A stretch of DNA of 52,864 nt from an archaeon. Its GTDB lineage: Archaea; Nanobdellota; Nanobdellia; CSSed11-243R1. The translations under genes were made by a program, and so were the position numbers. The notes under the pieces were generated by a model that was not told where the DNA came from, ran no database searches, and saw only the letters and a program-made list of their open reading frames with translations. The DNA lies in assembly GCA_024277205.1 (NCBI GenBank), contig JAJRVP010000011.1, forward strand, positions 1 to 52,864, read 5' to 3'. Below, one piece after another: positions 31,655 through 40,523 of the stretch; positions within the stretch are counted from its first letter, which is position 1, and every line of letters begins with the position of its first letter.

Positions 31655-32608
31655 ATGTCTGAACTTGAAATATGGACTGAAAAATATCGTCCAAAGAAAT
31701 TAGATGAAGTAATTGGCCAGAAAGAGATAGTGGAAAAACTTAAGGCTTTTGTTAAAAAAAGAAATATGCCACACCTTCTTTTTGCAGGCCCAGCAGGAAC
31801 TGGTAAAACAACATGCGCTATGGCAATTGCAAGCGAACTCTTTGGTGAGAATTGGAAAGCAAATTTCTTAGAGATGAACGCAAGCGATGAAAGAGGAATA
31901 GATACAATAAGGACAAAAGTAAAAGATTTTGCAAGAACAAAGCCAATTGGGGATGTACCATTTAAAATAATCCTTTTGGATGAAGCAGATGCCTTAACAA
32001 GCGAAGCTCAGCATGCTCTTAGGAGGATGATGGAAAATTACACCACTACTTGTAGATTTATTCTTGATTGTAATTATTCGTCTAAAGTCATACTTCCAAT
32101 CCAATCAAGGTGTGCAATCTTTAGGTATAAACCTTTGTCAGAAGAAGATGTTAAAAAATATGTTAAAAGAATTGCTGAAAATGAAAGTTTGAAGTTAGAT
32201 GATAAAGTTATTGATGCAATTTTTAATTCAAGTGAAGGAGATTTAAGAAAAGTTACAAATATTCTTCAAAGTTGTGCTGCATTGGATAAAAATATAACAG
32301 AATCCATGGTTTATTCTGTTGCAGGCATTGCAAAGCCCAAAGAAATAAAAGAAATTCTTGAATTAGCAATTAATGGCGAGATAATAAAAGCAAAAGAGAA
32401 AATGTTTGATGTTATGCTTAAATATGGTTTAAGTGGGCTTGATATTATAAAACTCATAAATAAAAATATTTGGGAAATAGAAATTGATGACAAGAAAAAA
32501 ATAAAATTGATTGACAAAATTGGAGAATATGAATTTAGAATAGTTGAAGGTGCAGACGAGTACTTACAGATAGAAGCCCTTTTAGCCCAATTTGCTGCGG
32601 TTGATTAA
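31655..32608 (+). CDS. rfcS: Replication factor C small subunit
   Basis: A 317-residue clamp loader subunit starting at MSELEIWTEKYRP. Walker A is GPAGTGKT (about residue 47), Walker B is LLDEADAL, and the arginine finger motif is QSRCAIF. It has the AAA+ and collar domains of RfcS and would load PCNA in complex with the large subunit. It is followed by a short nucleotidyltransferase-like gene and then rfcL in one operon; the ATG for the next gene is 2 bp after its stop. PCNA is encoded 14 kb away. Confidence 0.97.
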   Translation: MSELEIWTEKYRPKKLDEVIGQKEIVEKLKAFVKKRNMPHLLFAGPAGTGKTTCAMAIASELFGENWKANFLEMNASDERGIDTIRTKVKDFARTKPIGDVPFKIILLDEADALTSEAQHALRRMMENYTTTCRFILDCNYSSKVILPIQSRCAIFRYKPLSEEDVKKYVKRIAENESLKLDDKVIDAIFNSSEGDLRKVTNILQSCAALDKNITESMVYSVAGIAKPKEIKEILELAINGEIIKAKEKMFDVMLKYGLSGLDIIKLINKNIWEIEIDDKKKIKLIDKIGEYEFRIVEGADEYLQIEALLAQFAAVD

Positions 32609-32609
32609 A

Positions 32610-33188
32610 ATGTTTGTGGATAAACAAAAACTAGAAAGAATATGTTTGGATGAAATAACAAAAATAGGAAATCTTTTTGATACTTTGAAAATTAACTATT
32701 GCGTTTTTGGGGAATATGCACTTTTAGCGCATGGTATAAAAACCAGACATTTTCCAGTAGGTGTAATTTTTGCAGACGTTTCTGCTAAAGAGAAAATATT
32801 AGAAATGTTATTCAAAATGAACTACACCATTTATTTCCTTGAGCCAGAGTTAATTAAGGCAAAAAAGGCATCTTCAAGCGGGGATATCAAAATTGAAATT
32901 ATTCTGGGAAAATTAGAAAATAAATCATTTGTTATAAATTACAAAGGAAAGCAGATGGTTTTTTCAAAAAATATTTTCAATTTGGATACAAAAGAAGTAT
33001 GGGGTTATTTTGGAAGGGGAAAAAGTGGAAAAGGGTATTTTCGCGTGGCACCATTAGAAGAAATTTACTTTTCAAAAATGAATAGTGATAATGAAGTAGA
33101 CATAAATGATTTGGAAATAATTAAAGGTTCTGGGAAAGTGGATATTGAAAGATTAATTAAAATATTTAAGAAAAATGGATTGATATAA
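32610..33188 (+). CDS. Possible nucleotidyltransferase-fold protein
   Basis: A 192-residue protein located between rfcS and rfcL. Residues 22-50 (NYCVFGEYALLAHGI) resemble the start of AbiEii/MNT-like nucleotidyltransferase folds, where the sequence GGxALxxxG is common; the catalytic Asp pair (usually DxD) is not obvious. It overlaps the rfcL start by 1 bp. It may be a non-catalytic relative. No toxin or antitoxin partner is next to it, and its position in a clamp loader operon suggests a DNA-related role, which is inference. Confidence 0.6.
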   Translation: MFVDKQKLERICLDEITKIGNLFDTLKINYCVFGEYALLAHGIKTRHFPVGVIFADVSAKEKILEMLFKMNYTIYFLEPELIKAKKASSSGDIKIEIILGKLENKSFVINYKGKQMVFSKNIFNLDTKEVWGYFGRGKSGKGYFRVAPLEEIYFSKMNSDNEVDINDLEIIKGSGKVDIERLIKIFKKNGLI

Positions 33189-34381
33189 TGTGTTCTTTTG
33201 TATGCAAATATGCACCCAAAAAAGTAGAAGATATTGTCGGACAAAAATTAGCTATTTCCAAAATTATTGAATTTTTGAATACCTTTTCCAAAAAAAAGAA
33301 AAATGCTCTTTTAATTTATGGCCCACCAGGTATTGGAAAAACAAGCGCGATTTATGCAATTGCAAATGAATACAACTATGAAATTGTAGAAATGAATTCT
33401 GATGAAATAAGAGACAAAGAAAAAATAAACTACAAATTGGGTAATACAATAAATACTGGAAGTTTATTCGGAAAGAAAAAATTTGTATTAATTGATGAAC
33501 TTGAATCTATTGATGCCGGAAGTCTAACGAGAATTATTGAATTAATTAAAAAATCAAAGATTCCAGTTTTGTTAATTGCAATAGACATGTGGGAACAAAA
33601 ATTTAAATTTTTAAGAAGTTATTGCGAAAAAATTGAATTCAAAAAATTAAGTAAGAGGGATATTTCAAAAGAATTGATTCGCATTTTAAATTCTGAAGGA
33701 ATAAAATTTGAGCAGGAAGTTATTGAATCAATTGTAAAAAATGCAGAAGGCGACTTAAGAGCAGCAATCAATGATTTGGAAACCGTTTGCGCTGGTAAAA
33801 AAGAAATAAAAAAAGAAGATGTGACCCTTGAGCAAAGAGATTTAAGAAAAAATGTCTTCGAAGCTCTTCAAAAAATTTTTAAATCAGATTTTTCGCCAGA
33901 ACTTTTAGATGTTTTCAGAGTTTCTAATATTGATTTAAATACCGGGATTATGTGGCTTTCAGAGAATATTTGTAGCGAGTATCGAATCCCAAAGGAGATT
34001 GCACAAGCATTTGATTATCTTTCTAGAAGCGATGTATTTTTAGCAAGAATAAGAAAGAGGCAATATTGGAGATTTTATACCTATGCAAATATTCTTTCAA
34101 CAGCAGGCATAAATATTTCTAAAGAAAAAACAAATTTAAGATTTACAAGATATGCTTTTCCTTCAAAATTGCTTAAATTATCAAAAAGCAAAGATATGCG
34201 AAAGTTAATGAAATCTATCTCCTCAAAAATTGCACCAAAGTTACATGTTTCATCAGACATTTTTCTTAAGGAATATATCCCAATGTTGAAGATAATGCTA
34301 AAGACAAATTCAAATCTAAAAAAAGAATTTGTAGAATTTGCTAATTTGACAAATGGAGAACTAAATGTTCTGGTTGAGTAA
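33188..34381 (+). CDS. rfcL: Replication factor C large subunit
   Basis: A 397-residue RfcL with Walker A GPPGIGKT near residue 45, Walker B LIDELESI, and the collar domain after residue 200. The C-terminal extension is shorter than in many archaeal RfcL proteins (often 450-500 residues), and no PIP-box-like end is evident. It would form the clamp loader with RfcS. The stop overlaps the convergent secretion-ATPase-like gene by about 20 bp. Confidence 0.94.
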   Translation: MCSFVCKYAPKKVEDIVGQKLAISKIIEFLNTFSKKKKNALLIYGPPGIGKTSAIYAIANEYNYEIVEMNSDEIRDKEKINYKLGNTINTGSLFGKKKFVLIDELESIDAGSLTRIIELIKKSKIPVLLIAIDMWEQKFKFLRSYCEKIEFKKLSKRDISKELIRILNSEGIKFEQEVIESIVKNAEGDLRAAINDLETVCAGKKEIKKEDVTLEQRDLRKNVFEALQKIFKSDFSPELLDVFRVSNIDLNTGIMWLSENICSEYRIPKEIAQAFDYLSRSDVFLARIRKRQYWRFYTYANILSTAGINISKEKTNLRFTRYAFPSKLLKLSKSKDMRKLMKSISSKIAPKLHVSSDIFLKEYIPMLKIMLKTNSNLKKEFVEFANLTNGELNVLVE

Positions 34382-35623
34382 TCTACTTCCATTAAATATT
34401 ATTTTTTTTGTTCTTTTGTCCAAAAAGAAGACAGGACTAACTTTTATTTTCTTAGATTTAAAATCATAAGTGTATAATTCATATATCTCCTCTATTTTCG
34501 GCCATCCATCTCCCCGTTCTCTTATTATGATTATAATGTCAATAAAGGCAATTGCCGGAGTTGGCAGGATTCTACCTAACTTATTCATGGCTTCATCAAA
34601 TGTTTGGGCATCTAATGTTACAAATGTTTGGCATTCATTTTTTATATTCTTCACAATTGGTGCCAATTCATCTATATCGTCTGCAATAACAAAATCAGGA
34701 TTTTTGCGAAGATAATCATCTATAATCTTTTTATGTTTCTTTTTGTAAGGAGTTAAAACTTTGTAAAAAACATTGCGTTGCGGAACTATAATTTTTGGAT
34801 AATTTTCAAACACTATTGTTTTTGAATCCTTTTTAACAAGTAATGCAAGGGAATTTAATAATTCTGTTCTTTGGAAGTCATTTCCACCAATGATTAAGAC
34901 CGATGCCCTATCTTTTATCATTTTATTGAGATAATTCATCATAGCAGGCATTGCAATTCCAAGTTTTATTAAGTCCTTTGGTGCAATTGGAAGTCTTGAA
35001 ATTGTTTTTATGCTCATTTCATTGAATATATCTGAGATTTCGATTAATTTATTATCAAGAATCCCAAGGAATTCTGGAGAATCCCTAATCATTTTGCTTT
35101 TTAATTTTAGATTTATTAATGCATTTTTAAATTCATACATACTCCTAAATTTCAAATTTGTTTTTAAGAAACCATACCTTGGATTTTTATGATAAACATA
35201 TATTGGAAAACCAACCTTTTCACAAAATATGAAATTTATGTTTTTATCATGCCAAATTGATTCGATTTCACCAAACCCACAATAATTTTTGTAAAGGTGA
35301 TAACTAATTTTTATTTTTTCATAATCTGACAATTCTTGATTTACCTCTTTAGCCAAAGAAATAATTTCTTTTGAAGCAAATGAAAAAAAAGTTTGCATAT
35401 CTTCCTTTTTAAGATTGCCTTCAGCATCCTTGTCTTTTATTCTTTTAAGAACTTTGTAATAGAATCTTTTTTCATCTTTTTCTAATTCAATTTCTTTTAT
35501 GGAATAAATTATCTCTTCAGAACTTTGAAGTATCTGCGCTTTAGATAAGACATATTCTTTTCCTTCTTTTTTGAATAAGAGCAATGGATATGATTCTAAC
35601 TCTATAAAGTTTTTAGCTACCAT
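34361..35623 (-). CDS. Degenerate type II/IV secretion (PilT/VirB11-like) ATPase
   Basis: A 420-residue protein whose middle and C-terminal parts resemble archaeal PilT/VirB11-type ATPases: GFGEIESIWHDKNIN (usual GxGxIExLLxDxxVE), a P-loop-like region and a following TLDAQTFDEAMNKLG. The P-loop reads GGNDFQRTELL, without the essential GKT, and the Walker B region is FVIADDID. ATP hydrolysis is therefore doubtful. It shares strand and contiguity with a 33-residue membrane peptide and a coiled-coil protein, which may be its partners. The N-terminal half is basic and helical. Confidence 0.75.
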   Translation of the reverse strand: MVAKNFIELESYPLLLFKKEGKEYVLSKAQILQSSEEIIYSIKEIELEKDEKRFYYKVLKRIKDKDAEGNLKKEDMQTFFSFASKEIISLAKEVNQELSDYEKIKISYHLYKNYCGFGEIESIWHDKNINFIFCEKVGFPIYVYHKNPRYGFLKTNLKFRSMYEFKNALINLKLKSKMIRDSPEFLGILDNKLIEISDIFNEMSIKTISRLPIAPKDLIKLGIAMPAMMNYLNKMIKDRASVLIIGGNDFQRTELLNSLALLVKKDSKTIVFENYPKIIVPQRNVFYKVLTPYKKKHKKIIDDYLRKNPDFVIADDIDELAPIVKNIKNECQTFVTLDAQTFDEAMNKLGRILPTPAIAFIDIIIIIRERGDGWPKIEEIYELYTYDFKSKKIKVSPVFFLDKRTKKIIFNGSRLLNQNI

Positions 35624-35624
35624 T

Positions 35625-35726
35625 TTAACTTAGCACTTTAATCCATATGAATCCGATGAGTAAGATGATAATGCCTAAAGAGATAAGCAAAAGAATTGCC
35701 ATGTGGGGTGTGAGTCCTTTTTTCAT
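35625..35726 (-). CDS. 33-residue single-pass membrane peptide
   Basis: A short ORF, MKKGLTPHM then a single hydrophobic helix (about residues 10-28) ending WIKVLS. Its ATG overlaps the stop of the coiled-coil gene (ATGA) and its stop lies 2 bp before the ATPase-like ATG, which is good evidence for translation. The N-terminal GLTP resembles Sec61 beta, but the conserved features of that family are not established. It could be a small assembly or pilin-like component. Confidence 0.55.
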   Translation of the reverse strand: MKKGLTPHMAILLLISLGIIILLIGFIWIKVLS

Positions 35727-36175
35727 TTTAATGCTTTCACCTTCTCAAGTGCTTTCCTGATTGCCTCTTTTGTTTCACCTTTTTTTAATTGTTCTTCTAA
35801 AGACCTCAAGGTTTGTGTTAACTCCCGATTTTGCTCTGCCAGTAATCTTAATTGTTCAGATATATCTTTCTTTTGTGGCTTTTGTAATTCTTCTTCAGGT
35901 GGCATTTGTTGTATTGGAACCATGCCCAAACCCATGAATTCTGTCATTTTTTGCATATTTTCAACAAGTTCTGTAATATGAAGCATTAATTCAGTAACTT
36001 TTTCTTGCAAGTCAATATTTGTTTTAATAGAAAGCTCAACTTTTTCTGTAAGTTTTTCAACAGATTTTTCTAATTTGTTAAGAACAAGCCTTTGCCCACC
36101 AATCTCTTCAATATCTTTTCTTATTTTCCTTAATGTTGAAGCTGGAACAACTTCATGTTTTTTTCTTTTTTCCAT
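35723..36175 (-). CDS. Coiled-coil protein
   Basis: A 150-residue protein, mostly heptad-like helix from about residue 10 to 95 and again from 100 to 145 with Leu/Val at regular positions. A short Pro/Met/Gln-rich break lies near residues 85-100 (GMVPIQQMPPEE). No known domain is recognised. It has an ATGA overlap with the small membrane peptide, and the degenerate secretion-type ATPase follows. The three may work together at the membrane. Confidence 0.65.
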   Translation of the reverse strand: MEKRKKHEVVPASTLRKIRKDIEEIGGQRLVLNKLEKSVEKLTEKVELSIKTNIDLQEKVTELMLHITELVENMQKMTEFMGLGMVPIQQMPPEEELQKPQKKDISEQLRLLAEQNRELTQTLRSLEEQLKKGETKEAIRKALEKVKALK

Positions 36176-36232
36176 AACCTCACCTAGATATTAAACAAAT
36201 AAAGAATATAAAAAATTATCGAAGAAAAAGGA

Positions 36233-37858
36233 TTACATCATTCCTGGCATTCCACCTTGTGGTGAGCCAGATTCTTTGCTAAGCTTTCCTGCTGCAATAA
36301 CATCATCTATGCGCAAAATCATTATTGCTACCTCACTTGCTGATTTAATTGCTTGTATCTTCACTTGTAGTGGTTCAATTACATCATTTTCAAGCATGTT
36401 GACAATTTTTCCATTTGCTACATCTATTCCAGCCCACAATTTTCCTTCTTCATGCGCTGCTTTAAGATTTACTAACATATCAATTGGATCAAGTCCTGCG
36501 TTTTCAGAAAGGGTTCTTGGGATAGATTCCATAGCATCTGCAAATGCATGAGCAGCAAGCTGTTCTCTGCCACCAAGAGATGATGCAAATTTTCTAATTT
36601 CTCTTGCAACTTCTATTTCTGGAGCTCCCCCACCTGCAACAATTTTACTGTTTTCAAGAACTGCTGCTAAGTCACCAATTGCATCTTGTATTGCTCTTTC
36701 TACTTCATCAACAACATGCTCTGTTCCGCCACGAATTAATATCGTAACTGCTTTTGGGTTTTTGCAATTTCTTACAAATGTCATTGCTTCTCCAGAGATT
36801 TTCTTTTCTTCAACAAGTCCAGCAAACCCAACATCTTTTTCTGTTAAATCTTCAATATTAGAAACTATTTTTGCACCAGTTGCTTTTGCAAGTTTTTCAA
36901 TGTCAGAACGCTTTACTCTTCTACATGCATAAATTCCTTCTTTTGCAAGAAAGTGTTGAGCTACATCATCAATTCCTTTTTGGCAGAATACAACATTTGC
37001 ACCTGTTGCTTTAATCTTTTCTACCATTTCTTTAAGTTGTCTCTCTTCTTCTTCAATAAATGCCTTAAGTTGTTCTGGTGTATTTATCCTTATTTGTGTA
37101 TCTGATTCTGTTTCTTTTACTTCAATTGGTGCTTCAAGAACAAGTATCTTTGCATCTTTTACAGATTTGGGCATTTCAGAATGAACTCTTTCTTTATCTA
37201 TTGTTATTCCTTGGATAAGTTCTGTATCTCCAACACCACCACCAGTTTTTTTCTCAAGTTTAATGTTGTCAATATCAATGATTATTTTATCTCCAACTTT
37301 TTCACCAACTTCTTTTACTGCTTTAACAATCATTTTGTTTAGTGTTTCTCTAATTGCAACAGAACCTTTTCCTGTCATGGCTGTTTTAACTATTTTTTTA
37401 AGCATTTCTGTATCTTTGGGGTCAACTTTTATTGCAATTTTATCTAGGACTTCTCCTGCTTTTTCTGCTGCTAATTCAAAACCATGAGCAATTATTGTTG
37501 GATGGATTTCTTGGTCAAGCAAATCTTCTGCTTTTTTTAATAGTTCTCCAGCAAGAATAACTGCTGTTGTTGTTCCATCACCAACTTCTTCTTCTTGAGT
37601 TTCCGCAATTTCCACCATCATTTTAGCAGCTGGATGTTCTATCTCCATTTCTTTTAGAATTGTCACACCATCATTTGTTATAACAACATCACCAAGAGTG
37701 TCAACAAGCATTTTGTCCATTCCTTTTGGACCCAATGTTGTTCTAATCGTTTCAGCAACTATTTTAGCTGCCATTATATTAGTTCTTTGAGCTTCTTTAC
37801 CAATTTGTCTTTTATATCCTTCTGGCAAAATAAAAATTGGTTGTTGTCCTTCTGCCAT
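36233..37858 (-). CDS. thsA: Thermosome (group II chaperonin) subunit
   Basis: A 541-residue CCT/thermosome protein. It has the N-terminal [13 protein letters not shown], the ATP-binding GDGTTT motif and the C-terminal GGxP tail ending GGMPGMM. It assembles into an eight-fold double ring that folds proteins. The length is standard. The gene is monocistronic, with the coiled-coil gene following after about 60 bp. Only one subunit is seen here, so a homo-oligomer or further subunits elsewhere are both possible. Confidence 0.97.
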   Translation of the reverse strand: MAEGQQPIFILPEGYKRQIGKEAQRTNIMAAKIVAETIRTTLGPKGMDKMLVDTLGDVVITNDGVTILKEMEIEHPAAKMMVEIAETQEEEVGDGTTTAVILAGELLKKAEDLLDQEIHPTIIAHGFELAAEKAGEVLDKIAIKVDPKDTEMLKKIVKTAMTGKGSVAIRETLNKMIVKAVKEVGEKVGDKIIIDIDNIKLEKKTGGGVGDTELIQGITIDKERVHSEMPKSVKDAKILVLEAPIEVKETESDTQIRINTPEQLKAFIEEEERQLKEMVEKIKATGANVVFCQKGIDDVAQHFLAKEGIYACRRVKRSDIEKLAKATGAKIVSNIEDLTEKDVGFAGLVEEKKISGEAMTFVRNCKNPKAVTILIRGGTEHVVDEVERAIQDAIGDLAAVLENSKIVAGGGAPEIEVAREIRKFASSLGGREQLAAHAFADAMESIPRTLSENAGLDPIDMLVNLKAAHEEGKLWAGIDVANGKIVNMLENDVIEPLQVKIQAIKSASEVAIMILRIDDVIAAGKLSKESGSPQGGMPGMM

Positions 37859-37939
37859 ATTTAATCACCCCTATACCTCATATCTAATGAGAATACATTT
37901 TATTAACATTTTATATTGTTTTTAAATTTTTCGAATAAG

Positions 37940-38695
37940 TTACTCCCCTTCTATTTCAAAAAAGAATTGGCCATAAAATTTACCTTCTGGCCTTGCTTCT
38001 GTATATGAAACTTTATATAATGAAGGTTCTATTGGCTCTGCAAATTTAGCTTTAAGTCTTAAGTAATTTGAGGTTTCAATACCGTAATCTACTAATTCCA
38101 CAGGTTTTTGATTTCCAATGTCATAAACACTTATCTCGCTTCCATCAGAGATTACTACATTAAAAGTTATCCAAATTTGATCTAATGACTCTAATTTTTT
38201 ATTATGCATTGGTATTGAACCAACAAAATGAGGAGTCATAATCTGAATAGTTTTATTTTCCCAATCACCCACAACCACAATTCCTTGCATTTGGGTGTGT
38301 TTTGGAGAGTAAAATGGATACTCTCCAGGTTCAGTGAATGTGTAATTCCAACTTTCGCCATATGATATTTCTCCACTATCAAAAAGCTCATCAGAAATGC
38401 CCTTATGGTTTTCAACATATCCACTCACAATTTGATGTAAGACATTTTCATCTTGGTTTTCCCACACAATAGTTGTTCCTGGAGAAACTTTAATTATATT
38501 TGGTTGATATGCAAAATATTTAATGATTATTTTTTCTGTCTTTGCTTGAGTAGTAGGAATCTGCTCAACAACACCTTCAACCTTTTCACTAACAACCTTT
38601 GTTTTATTTTCAATAATTGGAACTTCCTTTGCACCTATGCACCCAAATATGAATACTGCAATGAGAAGAGTTATAAAAATAATTTTTTTGTCCAT
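37940..38695 (-). CDS. Cupredoxin-like lipoprotein
   Basis: A 251-residue protein starting at MDKKIIFITLL with lipobox FGC at about residue 18, after GGTGAGG. Residues 50-130 resemble a plastocyanin-type domain: KYFAYQPNIIKVSPGTTIVWENQDENVLHQIVSG and later EPGEYPFYSPKHTQMQG. The first His, second His and Met positions are present, but the usual Cys is replaced by Ser, so type 1 copper binding is unlikely. The rest of the protein is beta-rich. It lies next to another lipoprotein gene. Confidence 0.75.
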   Translation of the reverse strand: MDKKIIFITLLIAVFIFGCIGAKEVPIIENKTKVVSEKVEGVVEQIPTTQAKTEKIIIKYFAYQPNIIKVSPGTTIVWENQDENVLHQIVSGYVENHKGISDELFDSGEISYGESWNYTFTEPGEYPFYSPKHTQMQGIVVVGDWENKTIQIMTPHFVGSIPMHNKKLESLDQIWITFNVVISDGSEISVYDIGNQKPVELVDYGIETSNYLRLKAKFAEPIEPSLYKVSYTEARPEGKFYGQFFFEIEGE

Positions 38696-38716
38696 TTCCT
38701 CACCAAACATTTAAGC

Positions 38717-39781
38717 TCATACTTCATATTTAAGCTTTACACTTATATTGACATCCTCGTTTCTTGCATAAAGAAATAATCCACTTCCTTTTTTAATGTC
38801 TAATGTAGTTTGATAAAAGTTTACATTGTCATCTCCATGTAAGTACTTTTTGGGTTTACATGGAGAGTAGTCATCTTTATCCGCAAGTATATATACATCA
38901 ATTTTTCCTGTAGAATTAACAATTATTTCTGTATTCACAGAATCTATTGGAAGGTTATCCCAGCGTATTGATGAGAAAGCGCAGAAATCTTCATCTAACT
39001 CTCTACTAAATGAATATTCTGTTTGTGCAAAATCTACAACTAAAAAACATTCCCGTTTTTTGCAATAGACAGCTGAACCAGCAACATCAAAATATTTATT
39101 TAAAATAATATTTTTCATAGATGTTGTTAGAGGTATGTTGTTAATGTTAATTGAATTAATATCCATCTCAGGACTAATTTCTCCAGTATAGTAATATATG
39201 TACCCATTTGAAAGAGAAAAGACATCATTTTCAATAAATCTATCTGCAACATCATGTTCATAACCCACACCCATTCTTGCTAATTCTTCTGCATATTTTT
39301 TTGCAGTTTCAGCAAGTTTTGGTTCCCATTTTAATTTTTTGATGCCGACTTCTTCCCTTTTGATATTTATGCCATTAAAAATTCTTCTAGCTATGGCATC
39401 TGTATTGATACCACTTAAATCCATTGTAAGGGCATCAATATCCCTTTTAGTGATGTAGAATCTCACGATATTATTATTCATTAGGGCGTCTTTTTTTAGA
39501 ATAAATTCAAAATTAAAATTTGTGCCATTATATGTACCATTTAAGTATATCGTTCCAGGGTATATTTCTTCTTTTGAGATAATTAATTCTCCATCAATTG
39601 TATTGCCTAAAAATTCTTCATTAAGATAAACAGCCCCATTTAATTTTTCTTCAGTTTCATTGACATAGAATACTAATCTAAATTCATTTTTATCGATATT
39701 TTGATTATTTGGGATAGTAGTGCATCCAAAAATAAAAGCCAGAGAAATTAATAAATAAATCAATAACCATTTCTTATTCAT
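38717..39781 (-). CDS. Lipoprotein with CAP/SCP-like domain
   Basis: A 354-residue protein with a signal peptide and lipobox FGC at about residue 19. The middle (about residues 130-230) has CAP-domain features: NGINIKREEVGIKKLKWEPKLAETAKKYAEELA and YEHDVADRF. In other CAP proteins the His and Glu are candidate catalytic or metal residues. The N-terminal and C-terminal regions are beta-rich. It would be anchored at the outer face of the membrane. The function in archaea is unknown. Confidence 0.78.
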   Translation of the reverse strand: MNKKWLLIYLLISLAFIFGCTTIPNNQNIDKNEFRLVFYVNETEEKLNGAVYLNEEFLGNTIDGELIISKEEIYPGTIYLNGTYNGTNFNFEFILKKDALMNNNIVRFYITKRDIDALTMDLSGINTDAIARRIFNGINIKREEVGIKKLKWEPKLAETAKKYAEELARMGVGYEHDVADRFIENDVFSLSNGYIYYYTGEISPEMDINSININNIPLTTSMKNIILNKYFDVAGSAVYCKKRECFLVVDFAQTEYSFSRELDEDFCAFSSIRWDNLPIDSVNTEIIVNSTGKIDVYILADKDDYSPCKPKKYLHGDDNVNFYQTTLDIKKGSGLFLYARNEDVNISVKLKYEV

Positions 39782-39814
39782 AAGACCACCATATACTAAA
39801 ACAAAGATTATTAT

Positions 39815-40486
39815 TTAACTTTTTTGACTCAATAAGAAAACAATATGGTCCATTTCGTAGGGTTCAAGTCTTTTCTTATCAACTATTATAAAATGTTTTT
39901 CAAGTTCTTTTTCAATATTTTTGAAAATTTCACTTGGCTTTGCTGAAACATCAATACTTCTTGATTTAATTGCAATCATGGCATATCCACCTTTTTTAAG
40001 GAATTTTTTATTTTTAGTTAAAACATCAACTTGTTCTTTAACAGCAACATCTTGGAAAATAAAATCAACTTCTCCAACAAATTCATATTCACTTGGATTT
40101 GTAGCATCTGCAAGAATTGGTATCATATTATTTTTCTTTTCAGCAACAAAAATTAATTCTCTCATTACCCGTGGAGATATCTCAACACAAAAAACTTTTC
40201 CTCTATCACCAACAATGTCAGAAATATAAGAAGCGCTTTGCCCTGATGCAGCACCAAGATAAAGAACTTTATTTCCTTTTTTCAGAGGAAATTCTTTTAT
40301 TCCTTTCATTATAGCGGCTGCCCACTTTGAGCGGTGAGGTTCCCAAATTCTGTATTCTACATTTTTATGTTTAATCAATTGTTCACCAAAAGGAGCATAG
40401 CCTGGAACCAAGTTAATTGTAGCAATTTTCTTTTTTTCATTTTCAATCCAAAAAATCCCTTCAAACTTAGATTTAGTAATTTTCAT
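39815..40486 (-). CDS. flpA: Fibrillarin-like rRNA 2'-O-methyltransferase
   Basis: A 223-residue fibrillarin. It has the typical EYRIWEPHRSKWAAAI, the SAM motif YLGAASG and the catalytic aspartate/lysine region FIFQDVAVKEQ, later AIKSRSID. It acts with Nop5 and L7Ae on box C/D sRNAs to methylate rRNA and tRNA. In many archaea it is paired with nop5; here nop5 is 2.2 kb away on the same strand, with two unrelated genes between. Confidence 0.97.
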   Translation of the reverse strand: MKITKSKFEGIFWIENEKKKIATINLVPGYAPFGEQLIKHKNVEYRIWEPHRSKWAAAIMKGIKEFPLKKGNKVLYLGAASGQSASYISDIVGDRGKVFCVEISPRVMRELIFVAEKKNNMIPILADATNPSEYEFVGEVDFIFQDVAVKEQVDVLTKNKKFLKKGGYAMIAIKSRSIDVSAKPSEIFKNIEKELEKHFIIVDKKRLEPYEMDHIVFLLSQKS

Positions 40487-40523
40487 TAATTAAAAAAGAA
40501 AAAAAGAGATTTTAACTCTTTCG

